Below are positions 14,069 to 20,839 of a DNA stretch of 20,839 bases, in pieces (within the stretch, counting starts at the first letter, position 1; each line of letters begins with the position of its first letter). The position numbers and the translations under genes were made by a program. The notes beneath the pieces are model-generated. The model was not told the DNA's origin. It worked only from the letters and a program-made list of their open reading frames with translations, and did no database searches. This DNA comes from Thiomicrorhabdus sp. (GTDB lineage Bacteria; Pseudomonadota; Gammaproteobacteria; Thiomicrospirales; Thiomicrospiraceae). The stretch spans positions 1-20,839 of the forward strand of contig WFNQ01000233.1 of the NCBI GenBank assembly GCA_015488565.1. Reading direction: 5' to 3'.

Positions 14069-14913
14069 TTTTTTCACAGGCGGATGGCATTTTAGATTTA
14101 AGGGGGCAAGCGCATTACCAAGCAGGGCATTTAAAAAACAGTACGTGGTTGCCGTGGGCATTATTACCCGATAGTTTAAATGAGTTACCCGCCTCGCCCG
14201 CCACGCTTTTTTTGGTGGGGGATAAAGATGAAATTGAAGCCGCTACGGTATTGCTGGATGCAAAAGGGTATGAGATAAACGGTTCATTGGTTATTGATTG
14301 TGATGAGACCATGCAACAATGGGCGCAAACGTTATCAGGCCAAGTGATTTCAGGCCATGATTCAAAACATTTGTGGTCTCCCACACCCTTACTGGTTGAG
14401 TGGGTGAATGCTTTAAAAGAGCGAGGGGTTAACCCCAAAGTATTAAAGCCACGCCCAACGGCGTTGGATTTAGGGTGTGGCGGTGGGCGTGATGCGGTCT
14501 TTTTAGCGCAACAAGGCTGGCAAGTGACGGGCATTGATCAAGAAGCACGCGTTTTAAAACGGAGTAAGCAGCTGGCTACAAGGTCAAAAACTTCCGTTAA
14601 GTTCAAGTGTTGTGATTTGAAAAAGCAAGGCTGTTTTCCTGAAAAACAATTTGATTTAGTGGTGGTCATTCGGTATCTAAATCGAGCGTTATTCGAACAG
14701 ATTAATCAAGCCATTACACCTGGCGGTACTCTGGTTTATCAAACCTTTATTACGGGGGCAGAAGCGTTTGGTTCTCCTAAAAATCCCAATGCAATTTTAG
14801 AGGTTGGCGAATTAAGTAAAGTTTTTTCAGATTACCAAATATTTGTTGATAGAATAGAGAAATTAGAAGACGGTCGCCCAGTGGCCTCTTTCATTGCCCA
14901 AAAACCTTTGTAA
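14065..14913 (+). CDS. Degenerate rhodanese domain fused to a class I SAM methyltransferase
   Basis: A protein of 282 residues. Residues 1-95 resemble a rhodanese fold: ILDLRGQAHYQAGHLKNSTWLPW corresponds to the usual DVR...GHIPGA region. Where an active rhodanese has a Cys loop, this protein has FLVGDKDE with no cysteine, so sulfurtransferase activity is not expected. The C-terminal part (about 130-280) is a Rossmann methyltransferase: motif I LDLGCGGGRDAVFLA, then VTGID for the ribose hydroxyls, DLVVVI and ITPGGTLVYQTF. The substrate is unknown; thiol or tellurite methylation (TehB-like) is one possibility by general similarity. It overlaps truB by 4 bp, so it is co-translated with the RNA-modification operon, hinting at but not proving an RNA- or translation-related role. 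Confidence 0.8.
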   Translation: MIFSQADGILDLRGQAHYQAGHLKNSTWLPWALLPDSLNELPASPATLFLVGDKDEIEAATVLLDAKGYEINGSLVIDCDETMQQWAQTLSGQVISGHDSKHLWSPTPLLVEWVNALKERGVNPKVLKPRPTALDLGCGGGRDAVFLAQQGWQVTGIDQEARVLKRSKQLATRSKTSVKFKCCDLKKQGCFPEKQFDLVVVIRYLNRALFEQINQAITPGGTLVYQTFITGAEAFGSPKNPNAILEVGELSKVFSDYQIFVDRIEKLEDGRPVASFIAQKPL

Positions 14914-14922
14914 GGAGATTGT

Positions 14923-15411
14923 ATGTTAAATATATCAACGGATGAATTATTCAGTTTTTTTCAAAAGCACCTTATTTGTGAGTCGTTGACCAAAAAAGAA
15001 GTAGGTCGTTTAATTCACTACCTACAAGATAAAACGTATGCTGGCGATGAAGTCATTTCAGATGCGGGTGAAGTGGGTGAGTCACTTGCCTTTATCGCAA
15101 AAGGTAAGGTGTTGTTTACTGGAACGGATATGGAGCACACCAATGTCGGTAAGCAAGGTGCGGGTACGTTAATAGGAGAGATGTCCTTTTTTGACCGTAA
15201 GCCGCGTAATTTAAGAATGACGGCAGGCAAAAAAGGGGTTAAATTATTTGTATTAACACGCCCTATGTATGAACGTTTAAAAATAGAAGAGTCATTTATT
15301 GCCGTAAACATCCTAGAAAATGCCATTGTGAGTTTAGACGATTTAGTGCGTAATATGGGCGATGATATCTCGGCATTGGGTCATTATGTACACGGTTTTG
15401 GTAAACGATAA
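14923..15411 (+). CDS. Stand-alone cyclic nucleotide-binding (Crp-like sensor) domain protein
   Basis: A protein of 162 residues with a good ribosome-binding site (AAGGAG, about 6 nt before ATG). It consists of a helical N-terminus and one CNB beta-barrel (about 20-130). The phosphate-binding cassette reads IGEMSFFDRKPRNLRMTA, keeping the Gly-Glu and the Pro-Arg expected to contact the ribose and cyclic phosphate, so ligand binding is possible. There is no helix-turn-helix, channel or kinase domain, so it is not a Crp-type transcription factor; output must be through a partner. The last 30 residues form a helix (NAIVSLDDLVRNMGDD). It lies 9 bp after the methyltransferase gene and directly before the rpsO promoter. 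Confidence 0.82.
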   Translation: MLNISTDELFSFFQKHLICESLTKKEVGRLIHYLQDKTYAGDEVISDAGEVGESLAFIAKGKVLFTGTDMEHTNVGKQGAGTLIGEMSFFDRKPRNLRMTAGKKGVKLFVLTRPMYERLKIEESFIAVNILENAIVSLDDLVRNMGDDISALGHYVHGFGKR

Positions 15412-15416
15412 AGGGG

Positions 15417-15444
15417 TTGTCTTCAGGTTTAAACCAAGTATAAT
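15417..15444 (+). promoter_or_regulatory. rpsO promoter
   Basis: TTGTCT (15417-15422) and a perfect TATAAT (15439-15444) are separated by 16 bp, giving a leader of about 65 nt before rpsO. It begins 5 bp after the CNB gene stop, so rpsO can be expressed independently of the upstream operon. Confidence 0.75.
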
Positions 15445-15463
15445 ACGTCGGTTCGTTTCTATC

Positions 15464-15500
15464 ATCGGTTGTGGACTCGGGCAAAATTATTAAAACCGAT
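15464..15500 (+). promoter_or_regulatory. Stem in rpsO leader, candidate S15 autoregulatory site
   Basis: ATCGGTT (15464-15470) pairs perfectly with AACCGAT (15494-15500), enclosing a 23-nt loop containing GGACTCGGGC. The stem ends 4 nt before the GGAG ribosome-binding site at 15505-15508. E. coli S15 represses its own translation by stabilising a pseudoknot in this position; a similar control is inferred here. Confidence 0.5.
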
Positions 15501-15515
15501 ATTTGGAGAAAAAGT

Positions 15516-15782
15516 ATGTTTAACGCAGAAGTTAAAGCAAAAATCGTTGCAGAATACGCAACAAAAGAGGGTGACACAGGTTCACCAGAAGTTCAAATCG
15601 CACTTTTAACTGCGCGTATCAAGTACTTGACTGAGCATTTTAAAATTCACAAACAAGATAACCATTCACGTACTGGTTTATTGCGTTTGGTAAGTCGTCG
15701 TCGTAAACTATTGGATTATATCCATAAGAAAGACGGTGAAAGATACTTGTCTATTATTAAGCGTCTTGGCCTACGTAAGTAA
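15516..15782 (+). CDS. rpsO: 30S ribosomal protein S15
   Basis: A protein of 88 residues from the ATG at 15516, which is preceded by GGAGAA; the frame extends upstream to 15471 (TTG) but this would read through the leader stem and is rejected. Signature segments include TGSPEVQIALLTARI, LTEHFKIHKQDNHSRTGLL, and the C-terminal RRRKLLDYIHKKD...YLSIIKRLGLRK. S15 binds 16S rRNA early in assembly of the central domain. It has its own promoter and terminator, and lies upstream of pnp as in E. coli. Confidence 0.98.
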   Translation: MFNAEVKAKIVAEYATKEGDTGSPEVQIALLTARIKYLTEHFKIHKQDNHSRTGLLRLVSRRRKLLDYIHKKDGERYLSIIKRLGLRK

Positions 15783-15798
15783 GCGAAAGCGTTTAAAT

Positions 15799-15829
15799 AA
15801 AAAAACCCTGCATTGCAGGGTTTTTTTTT
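15799..15829 (+). terminator. rpsO intrinsic terminator
   Basis: An A-rich arm followed by CCCTGCA (15806-15812) pairs with TGCAGGG (15814-15820), then T9 (15821-15829). The stem extends through A-T pairs between the A-run and T-run. It separates rpsO from pnp; some read-through is expected by analogy with E. coli. Confidence 0.9.
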
Positions 15830-15915
15830 GCCTATAAAAATGCGAAACGCACTTATAAAGAGTAGAATAGCTGGATTAATTTACTCGATACAATTGAAAC
15901 TTAAAAGGAATACCC

Positions 15916-18006
15916 ATGGCTAAGATTACAAAATCATTTCAGTATGGCAATCATCAAGTAACGTTAGAAACCGGTGAAATTGCACGTCAAGCAGATGGTG
16001 CTGTGATGATCGGCATGGGGAATACCCGTATATTAGTAACGGTGGTGGCGGCAAGAAGCGCAAAAGAAGGGCAAGACTTCTTTCCGTTAACTGTTAACTA
16101 TCAAGAAAAAGCCTATTCTGCGGGAAAAATTCCGGGTGGCTTTTTAAAGCGTGAAGGCCGTCCTTCTGAAAAAGAGACGTTAACCTCTCGTTTAATCGAT
16201 CGTCCTATTCGTCCGTTATTTCCAAAAGGGTTTAAAAACGAAGTACAAGTCATTGCGACCGTGGTCGCTCTTGATGCCTCCGTGGGAACTGAAGTGGCGG
16301 CAATGTTAGGAACGTCAGCGGCGTTAGCCATTTCAGGTGTTCCATTTGCTGGGCCAATTGGAGCGGCAATTGTTGGCTATTCAAATGATCAATATGTCTT
16401 AAACCCAAGTGCAGAAGCATTGCAAACCTCTGATTTAGAGTTGAGTGTGGCTGGTACTAAAGACGCGGTCTTAATGGTGGAATCAGAAGCGTCTGAGTTG
16501 TCTGAAGAGATTATGTTGGGTGCGGTGATGTTTGGTCATGCCCAAATGCAAACGGCTATTGATGCCATTGCTGAGTTTGCCGCCGAAGCCGCTAAGCCTG
16601 TTTGGGACTGGCAGGCCGAAGCTGAAAATACCGAATTAAAAGAGGCGGTTTTCTCATTGGTTCGTTCGGATGTGGAAGCCGCTTATAGCATTGCGGATAA
16701 AATGGATCGTTACAGTGCCTTGGATGCGGCCAAAGAAAAAATGCAGTCAGAATTGGCCTCTTCAGAAGCGAATACGACTGGATTTTCTGCCAAAGAGCTG
16801 GAAGCGGCGTTTGGTAAATTGCAGAAAGAGATTGTGCGTGGACGTGTTATTGCAGGTGAGCCTCGTATTGATGGACGAGATACCAAAACGGTTCGTCAAG
16901 TAACCTGTAAGGTTGGCGTGTTACCCGAAGTACATGGTTCGGCATTGTTTACTCGTGGCGAAACCCAAGCGTTAGTCGTGACCACATTAGGAACGGAACG
17001 TGATGCCAAAATGGTGGACGATTTAACGGGTTCTTATCACGATCGTTTTATGTTGCACTATAATTTTCCTCCTTATTCAGTAGGGGAGTGTGGTCGTGTA
17101 GGCAGTCCGGGCAGACGTGAAATTGGGCACGGAATGTTAGCGCGTCGTGGTGTGGCGGCTTTATTGCCAACGGCAGAAGAGTTTCCGTACACCATCCGTG
17201 TGGTGTCTGAAATTACCGAATCAAACGGTTCAAGCTCAATGGCATCGGTCTGTGGTACATCGCTTTCGTTAATGCATGCAGGAGTGCCAATTGAAGCGCC
17301 AATTGCAGGGATTGCAATGGGGCTTATTAAAGAAGAGGCCGGATTTGCCGTGCTGTCTGATATTTTGGGTGACGAAGATCATCTTGGTGATATGGACTTT
17401 AAAGTGGCGGGGACAGAACAAGGAATTACGGCCTTGCAAATGGACATTAAAATCACCGGCATTACCGAAGAGATTATGCAACTTGCCTTAGGGCAAGCGA
17501 AAGAGGGACGCTTAACCATTTTAGAATCGATGGCTGAAGCGATTAATACTTCAAATACCGATGTGGCTTCTAGCGCACCGCGTTATACGATGATTAAAGT
17601 AAAACCTGAAAAAGTGCGTGAAATCATTGGAAAAGGTGGCTCGACCATTCGTGCCTTAACCGAAGAGACAGGTTGTGTGATTGAAGTGGACGATGAAGGA
17701 AATGTTAAAATTTCCTCTTCGGATGAAACGGCTTCAGCGTTGGCGCTTGTGCGTATTAAAGAAATTACCGCCGAACCTGAAATTGGTAAAACATACGATG
17801 CCGTGGTTAAGAAAATTGTCGATTTTGGTGCGTTTGTGGCCTATATGCCAGGTCGTGAAGGGCTGGTACATGTGTCTCAAATTGCAGAAGAGCGCGTTGA
17901 AAATGTCTCTGATTATTTAAAAGAAGGGCAGGAAATACGTGTGAAATTGACCGAAGTAGACAAACAAGGTCGTGTTAAGTTGTCTATTAAAGCGGTTGAA
18001 GCATAG
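15916..18006 (+). CDS. pnp: Polyribonucleotide nucleotidyltransferase (PNPase)
   Basis: A protein of 696 residues, slightly shorter than E. coli PNPase (about 711). Two RNase PH domains are joined by a helical linker; the second begins near RIDGRDTKTVRQ and contains the active-site stretch DILGDEDHLGDMDFKVAGT. A KH domain follows (about 553-612, with GKGG near residue 573), then an S1 domain (about 624-692, GKTYDAVVKKIVDFGAFV). It degrades RNA 3' to 5' by phosphorolysis and normally works with RNase E in the degradosome. The start has AAGGA about 8 nt upstream. The 86-nt gap after the rpsO terminator holds a short TGCG/CGCA hairpin (15841-15851); a promoter there could not be assigned with confidence. 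Confidence 0.98.
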   Translation: MAKITKSFQYGNHQVTLETGEIARQADGAVMIGMGNTRILVTVVAARSAKEGQDFFPLTVNYQEKAYSAGKIPGGFLKREGRPSEKETLTSRLIDRPIRPLFPKGFKNEVQVIATVVALDASVGTEVAAMLGTSAALAISGVPFAGPIGAAIVGYSNDQYVLNPSAEALQTSDLELSVAGTKDAVLMVESEASELSEEIMLGAVMFGHAQMQTAIDAIAEFAAEAAKPVWDWQAEAENTELKEAVFSLVRSDVEAAYSIADKMDRYSALDAAKEKMQSELASSEANTTGFSAKELEAAFGKLQKEIVRGRVIAGEPRIDGRDTKTVRQVTCKVGVLPEVHGSALFTRGETQALVVTTLGTERDAKMVDDLTGSYHDRFMLHYNFPPYSVGECGRVGSPGRREIGHGMLARRGVAALLPTAEEFPYTIRVVSEITESNGSSSMASVCGTSLSLMHAGVPIEAPIAGIAMGLIKEEAGFAVLSDILGDEDHLGDMDFKVAGTEQGITALQMDIKITGITEEIMQLALGQAKEGRLTILESMAEAINTSNTDVASSAPRYTMIKVKPEKVREIIGKGGSTIRALTEETGCVIEVDDEGNVKISSSDETASALALVRIKEITAEPEIGKTYDAVVKKIVDFGAFVAYMPGREGLVHVSQIAEERVENVSDYLKEGQEIRVKLTEVDKQGRVKLSIKAVEA

Positions 18007-18037
18007 TTTTAAACCATTTTTTAATGATATTTAATCC

Positions 18038-18066
18038 AAAAGGCCGTTCTTTGAATGGCCTTTTTT
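18038..18066 (+). terminator. pnp intrinsic terminator
   Basis: AAAAGGCCGTTC (18038-18049) pairs with GAATGGCCTTTT (18053-18064) around a 3-nt loop with one G-U pair, followed by more T residues. It lies 31 bp after the pnp stop and 32 bp before the next gene. Confidence 0.88.
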
Positions 18067-18098
18067 ATCGCATTTACAGTTTGGAATAGAGAAAATAT

Positions 18099-20839
18099 AT
18101 GTCAAAAACACATCCCGCATTTGAATACATTGGTCAACAAACCATTGACACTTTAAACTTAACGGTTGAACACTATCAGCATAAATTAACGGGTGCAACG
18201 CACTACCATTTAGCGGCTGATGACCCACAAAATGTCTTTTTAGTGGCCTTAAGAACCGTGCCAATGGATTCAACAGGTGTGGCACATATTTTAGAGCACA
18301 CGACGTTGTGTGGCAGTGAAAAATACCCTGTTCGTGACCCCTTTTTTATGATGATTAGACGTTCATTAAACACCTTTATGAACGCATTTACTTCCAGTGA
18401 CTGGACGGCCTATCCTTTTGCGACCGAAAATAAAAAAGACTTTCAAAACTTGTTGCAGGTTTATATGGATGCGGTCTTTTTCCCCAATTTAGATGCATTG
18501 GATTTTGCACAAGAGGGGCATCGATTTGAGTTTGAAGAGATGACCAATTCAGAATCCCCTTTAACTTATAAAGGGGTGGTGTTTAATGAGATGAAAGGCG
18601 CGATGAGTTCGCCTATCTCAACATTATGGCAAGCGTTTTCAAGTGAAGTGTACCCAACGAATACATACCACTACAATAGTGGGGGAGAGCCAGAAGACAT
18701 TCCAAGCTTAACCCATCAACAGTTGCTGGATTTTCACAAAAATCACTACCACCCATCCAATGCCGTATTTATGACCTATGGTGATATTTCGGCCATTGAG
18801 CACCAAACTCAGTTTGATCTCTTGGCCTTAGCGCGTTTTAAAAACAGCGTACCTCAAGTGCATGTTGGCTTGGAGCAACGCTTTAGCCAACCTAAATCGG
18901 TTAACCATGTTTATGCGCTGGATGAAGAGAGTACCGAGGCCAAAACCCATATTGTATTGGGCTGGTTACTGGGTGAAAACAAAGATCCATTGAATGTCTT
19001 AAAAGGGCATTTATTGTCCTCTGTATTGCTTGATAACAGTGCTTCGCCATTGCGTATGGTGCTGGAAGACACGCCATTAGCGACTGCGCCTTCACCGTTA
19101 TGTGGTTTAGAAGAGTCCAATAAAGAGATGGTGTTTGTGGTTGGGGTGCAAGGTTCAGAGGCCGAACACGCCGAAGCGATTGAGCAATTGATTTTAGCCG
19201 AGTTAAATCGCATTGTGGATGAGGGCGTGGATCAATCGCAAGTGGAAGCGATGTTGCATCAATTGGAATTATCGCAACGCGAAGTGGGTGGCGACAGTTA
19301 CCCTTACGGCTTACAGTTGATTTTACATGCGCTACCGGGTGCATTGCATGAGGGAGATCCGATTGCACTATTGGACAGTGATCAAGCACTTAAGGTATTA
19401 GAAGAAGAGGTTAAAGACCCACAATTTATTCCAAACCTCATCAAAACATGGTTGTTAGACAATACGCATCGTGTTCGTTTAACCATGGCACCCGATACCA
19501 CCTTATCGGCACAAAAAGAACAAGCCGAAAAAGCGAAGCTGGCGGCGATTCAAGCCACACTTAGCGAATCGGAAAAGCAGGCGATTATTGACCAAGCGGT
19601 TGCCTTAGAGCAACGTCAATCGCAAGAGGATGATCCCAGTATTTTGCCCGAGGTCACCAAAGAGGACATTCCAAAAACCATTAAAACTTATAGCGCACAA
19701 CACTCAAAGGTTGGCAATGTGCCAGTCACCGCGTATCAGTGTGGCAGTAATGGCTTAATTTATGAACAGTTAGTGATGGAATTACCCGCGTTAACCGACG
19801 CCGAAAAATCCCTAATGCCGCTGTTTAACAGTTGTGTGACCGAAGTGGGCAGTGCTGGGCGAGATTATCTTGAAACCCAGTCTTATCATGCCGAAATATC
19901 GGGTGGTATTTCAGCGCGTTCCATGGTGCACTCAAAACTGCAAGTGCCAGAAGGGTGTCATAGCCATTTCTTATTCTCTTCAAGAGGCTTGAATCGTCAT
20001 CAAGATAAAATAGCAGGCTTAATTGAAGACACGCTTTACACCGCACGTTTTGATGAATTAAACCGTTTAAAAGATTTGGTGGGGCAAATTCGAGCGTCCG
20101 TCGATCACGGCATAACGGGGAACGGCCATGGTCTTGCCATGATGGCCGCGGTACAAAACTTTACCCCTGCGGCACAATGGAGTTTTCAACGTTCAGGATT
20201 TGCAGGTATTCAATACATAAAATCCTTAAATGAAAACTTACAAGGCTCAGAGCAAGCCGTAGAAGCCTTTGCAGAAGGGTTATCGGGTATTCAGAAAAAA
20301 CTGTGTCAAGCGCCCAAACAAGCGTTAGTCATCAGTGATGAAGCGGGATTATCTTCGGCCTTAAGAGGCTTGAAAACAAATTGGAGTCGCTTGCCAGAAT
20401 CCACCGCACAACTCACCGAGCAACCTTGTGAGTTTTCGGTAAATGCCTCTCAACAGGCGATAAAACAAGCGTGGGTCACCAGTACTCAAGTAAACTTTTG
20501 TGCGCTCGCTTATCCAACCGTTATGCCTGACCATGAAGATGCCCCCAAGTTATCGGTATTAGGCGCATGTTTACGTAATGGATTTTTGCACTCTATTATT
20601 CGAGAAAAAGGGGGAGCTTACGGTGGCGGCGCGAATTACAATGGCGAAGCCAGCGCATTTGTCTTCTACTCGTACCGTGATCCACGTTTATTAGAGACCT
20701 ACGCCGACTTTAACAAAGCGCTTGACTGGTTAATGAGCTCCGATGCCACACAAGCCAAAGTGGACGAAGCCATCTTGAATGTCATTAGCTCCATGGACAA
20801 ACCCAGTTCGCCCGCAGGCGAAGTGAAAAAAGCCTTTTA
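18099..20839 (+). CDS. M16C (PreP-like) zinc metallopeptidase, truncated by window edge
   Basis: The ATG at 18099 opens a frame of 913 codons still open at the right edge. M16C proteins are usually around 970 residues, so only a short C-terminal piece should be missing. The inverted zinc motif HxxEH is at residues 63-67 (HILEH) followed by TTLCGS, and the downstream Glu is likely in FNEMKGAMSSP. The second half contains the family's REKGGAYGGGANYNG segment and ends in MDKPSSPAGEVKKAF. These peptidases form a closed chamber and degrade unfolded or short peptides such as presequences; in bacteria the substrate is generally unknown. No signal peptide is visible, so a cytosolic location is inferred. 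The start has a purine-rich GGAATAGAGAAAA region upstream. Confidence 0.92.
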   Translation, partial: MSKTHPAFEYIGQQTIDTLNLTVEHYQHKLTGATHYHLAADDPQNVFLVALRTVPMDSTGVAHILEHTTLCGSEKYPVRDPFFMMIRRSLNTFMNAFTSSDWTAYPFATENKKDFQNLLQVYMDAVFFPNLDALDFAQEGHRFEFEEMTNSESPLTYKGVVFNEMKGAMSSPISTLWQAFSSEVYPTNTYHYNSGGEPEDIPSLTHQQLLDFHKNHYHPSNAVFMTYGDISAIEHQTQFDLLALARFKNSVPQVHVGLEQRFSQPKSVNHVYALDEESTEAKTHIVLGWLLGENKDPLNVLKGHLLSSVLLDNSASPLRMVLEDTPLATAPSPLCGLEESNKEMVFVVGVQGSEAEHAEAIEQLILAELNRIVDEGVDQSQVEAMLHQLELSQREVGGDSYPYGLQLILHALPGALHEGDPIALLDSDQALKVLEEEVKDPQFIPNLIKTWLLDNTHRVRLTMAPDTTLSAQKEQAEKAKLAAIQATLSESEKQAIIDQAVALEQRQSQEDDPSILPEVTKEDIPKTIKTYSAQHSKVGNVPVTAYQCGSNGLIYEQLVMELPALTDAEKSLMPLFNSCVTEVGSAGRDYLETQSYHAEISGGISARSMVHSKLQVPEGCHSHFLFSSRGLNRHQDKIAGLIEDTLYTARFDELNRLKDLVGQIRASVDHGITGNGHGLAMMAAVQNFTPAAQWSFQRSGFAGIQYIKSLNENLQGSEQAVEAFAEGLSGIQKKLCQAPKQALVISDEAGLSSALRGLKTNWSRLPESTAQLTEQPCEFSVNASQQAIKQAWVTSTQVNFCALAYPTVMPDHEDAPKLSVLGACLRNGFLHSIIREKGGAYGGGANYNGEASAFVFYSYRDPRLLETYADFNKALDWLMSSDATQAKVDEAILNVISSMDKPSSPAGEVKKAF

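Noticed and set aside
14115..14534. Minus-strand open frame of 139 codons
   Set aside because: Antisense to the rhodanese-methyltransferase gene, whose SAM motifs are clear; no family resemblance of its own.
18901..19389. Minus-strand open frame of 162 codons
   Set aside because: It lies wholly inside the M16C peptidase frame, which has strong family motifs throughout. Composition and residue content are those of an antisense shadow.
1..20839. CRISPR arrays, rRNA or intact insertion sequences
   Set aside because: No regularly spaced repeats, no rRNA-like stretches and no transposase reading frames were seen.

Overview
The window looks like a chromosomal segment of a moderately AT-rich gammaproteobacterium. 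The rimP-nusA-infB-rbfA-truB-rpsO-pnp gene order and the E. coli-length NusA, which carries two C-terminal helix-hairpin-helix repeats, support that class. The overall flavour resembles sulfur-oxidising Thiomicrospira/Thiomicrorhabdus/Hydrogenovibrio-type bacteria, but this is an impression from sequence style, not a computed placement.

Region 1 (1-2139) is accessory and clearly more AT-rich than the rest. After a G/C-rich hairpin terminator and a structured non-coding stretch come three tightly packed genes: a dual-OB-type protein, a DUF488 protein and a DUF4326 protein. They have no established function and are the best candidate here for an undescribed system. The gap that follows (1949-2139) holds a 12-bp tandem duplication and a 15-codon reading frame that overlaps the start of the next gene. 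That frame resembles the beginning of a GmhB-type HAD phosphatase.

Region 2 (2140-5903) holds an RssA-like patatin phospholipase, then on the minus strand a compact arsenate-resistance operon, arsR-gapdh-arsJ. ArsR would sense As(III), the GAPDH would make 1-arseno-3-phosphoglycerate from arsenate, and the ArsJ permease would export it. The arsR promoter sits so close to the start codon that a leaderless mRNA is predicted. The arsR-acs divergent gap holds a perfect 20-bp palindrome and a 17-bp dyad.

Region 3 (5928-7904) is acetyl-CoA synthetase (acs).

Region 4 (7910-18066) is the translation/RNA-metabolism cluster: rimP, nusA, infB, rbfA, truB, a degenerate-rhodanese/methyltransferase fusion, a stand-alone cyclic-nucleotide-binding protein, rpsO and pnp. 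A strong promoter followed within about 100 bp by two hairpins, the second a canonical intrinsic terminator, precedes rimP. Because nusA encodes a termination factor, this suggests attenuation or autoregulation (or a small RNA). Another terminator-like hairpin separates infB and rbfA. The methyltransferase and CNB genes lie between truB and rpsO, which are neighbours in E. coli. rpsO has its own promoter, a 7-bp leader stem consistent with S15 autoregulation, and a strong terminator. pnp ends with a terminator.

Region 5 (18099-20839) is a large M16C (PreP-like) zinc metallopeptidase that runs off the right edge, probably lacking only its last few dozen residues.
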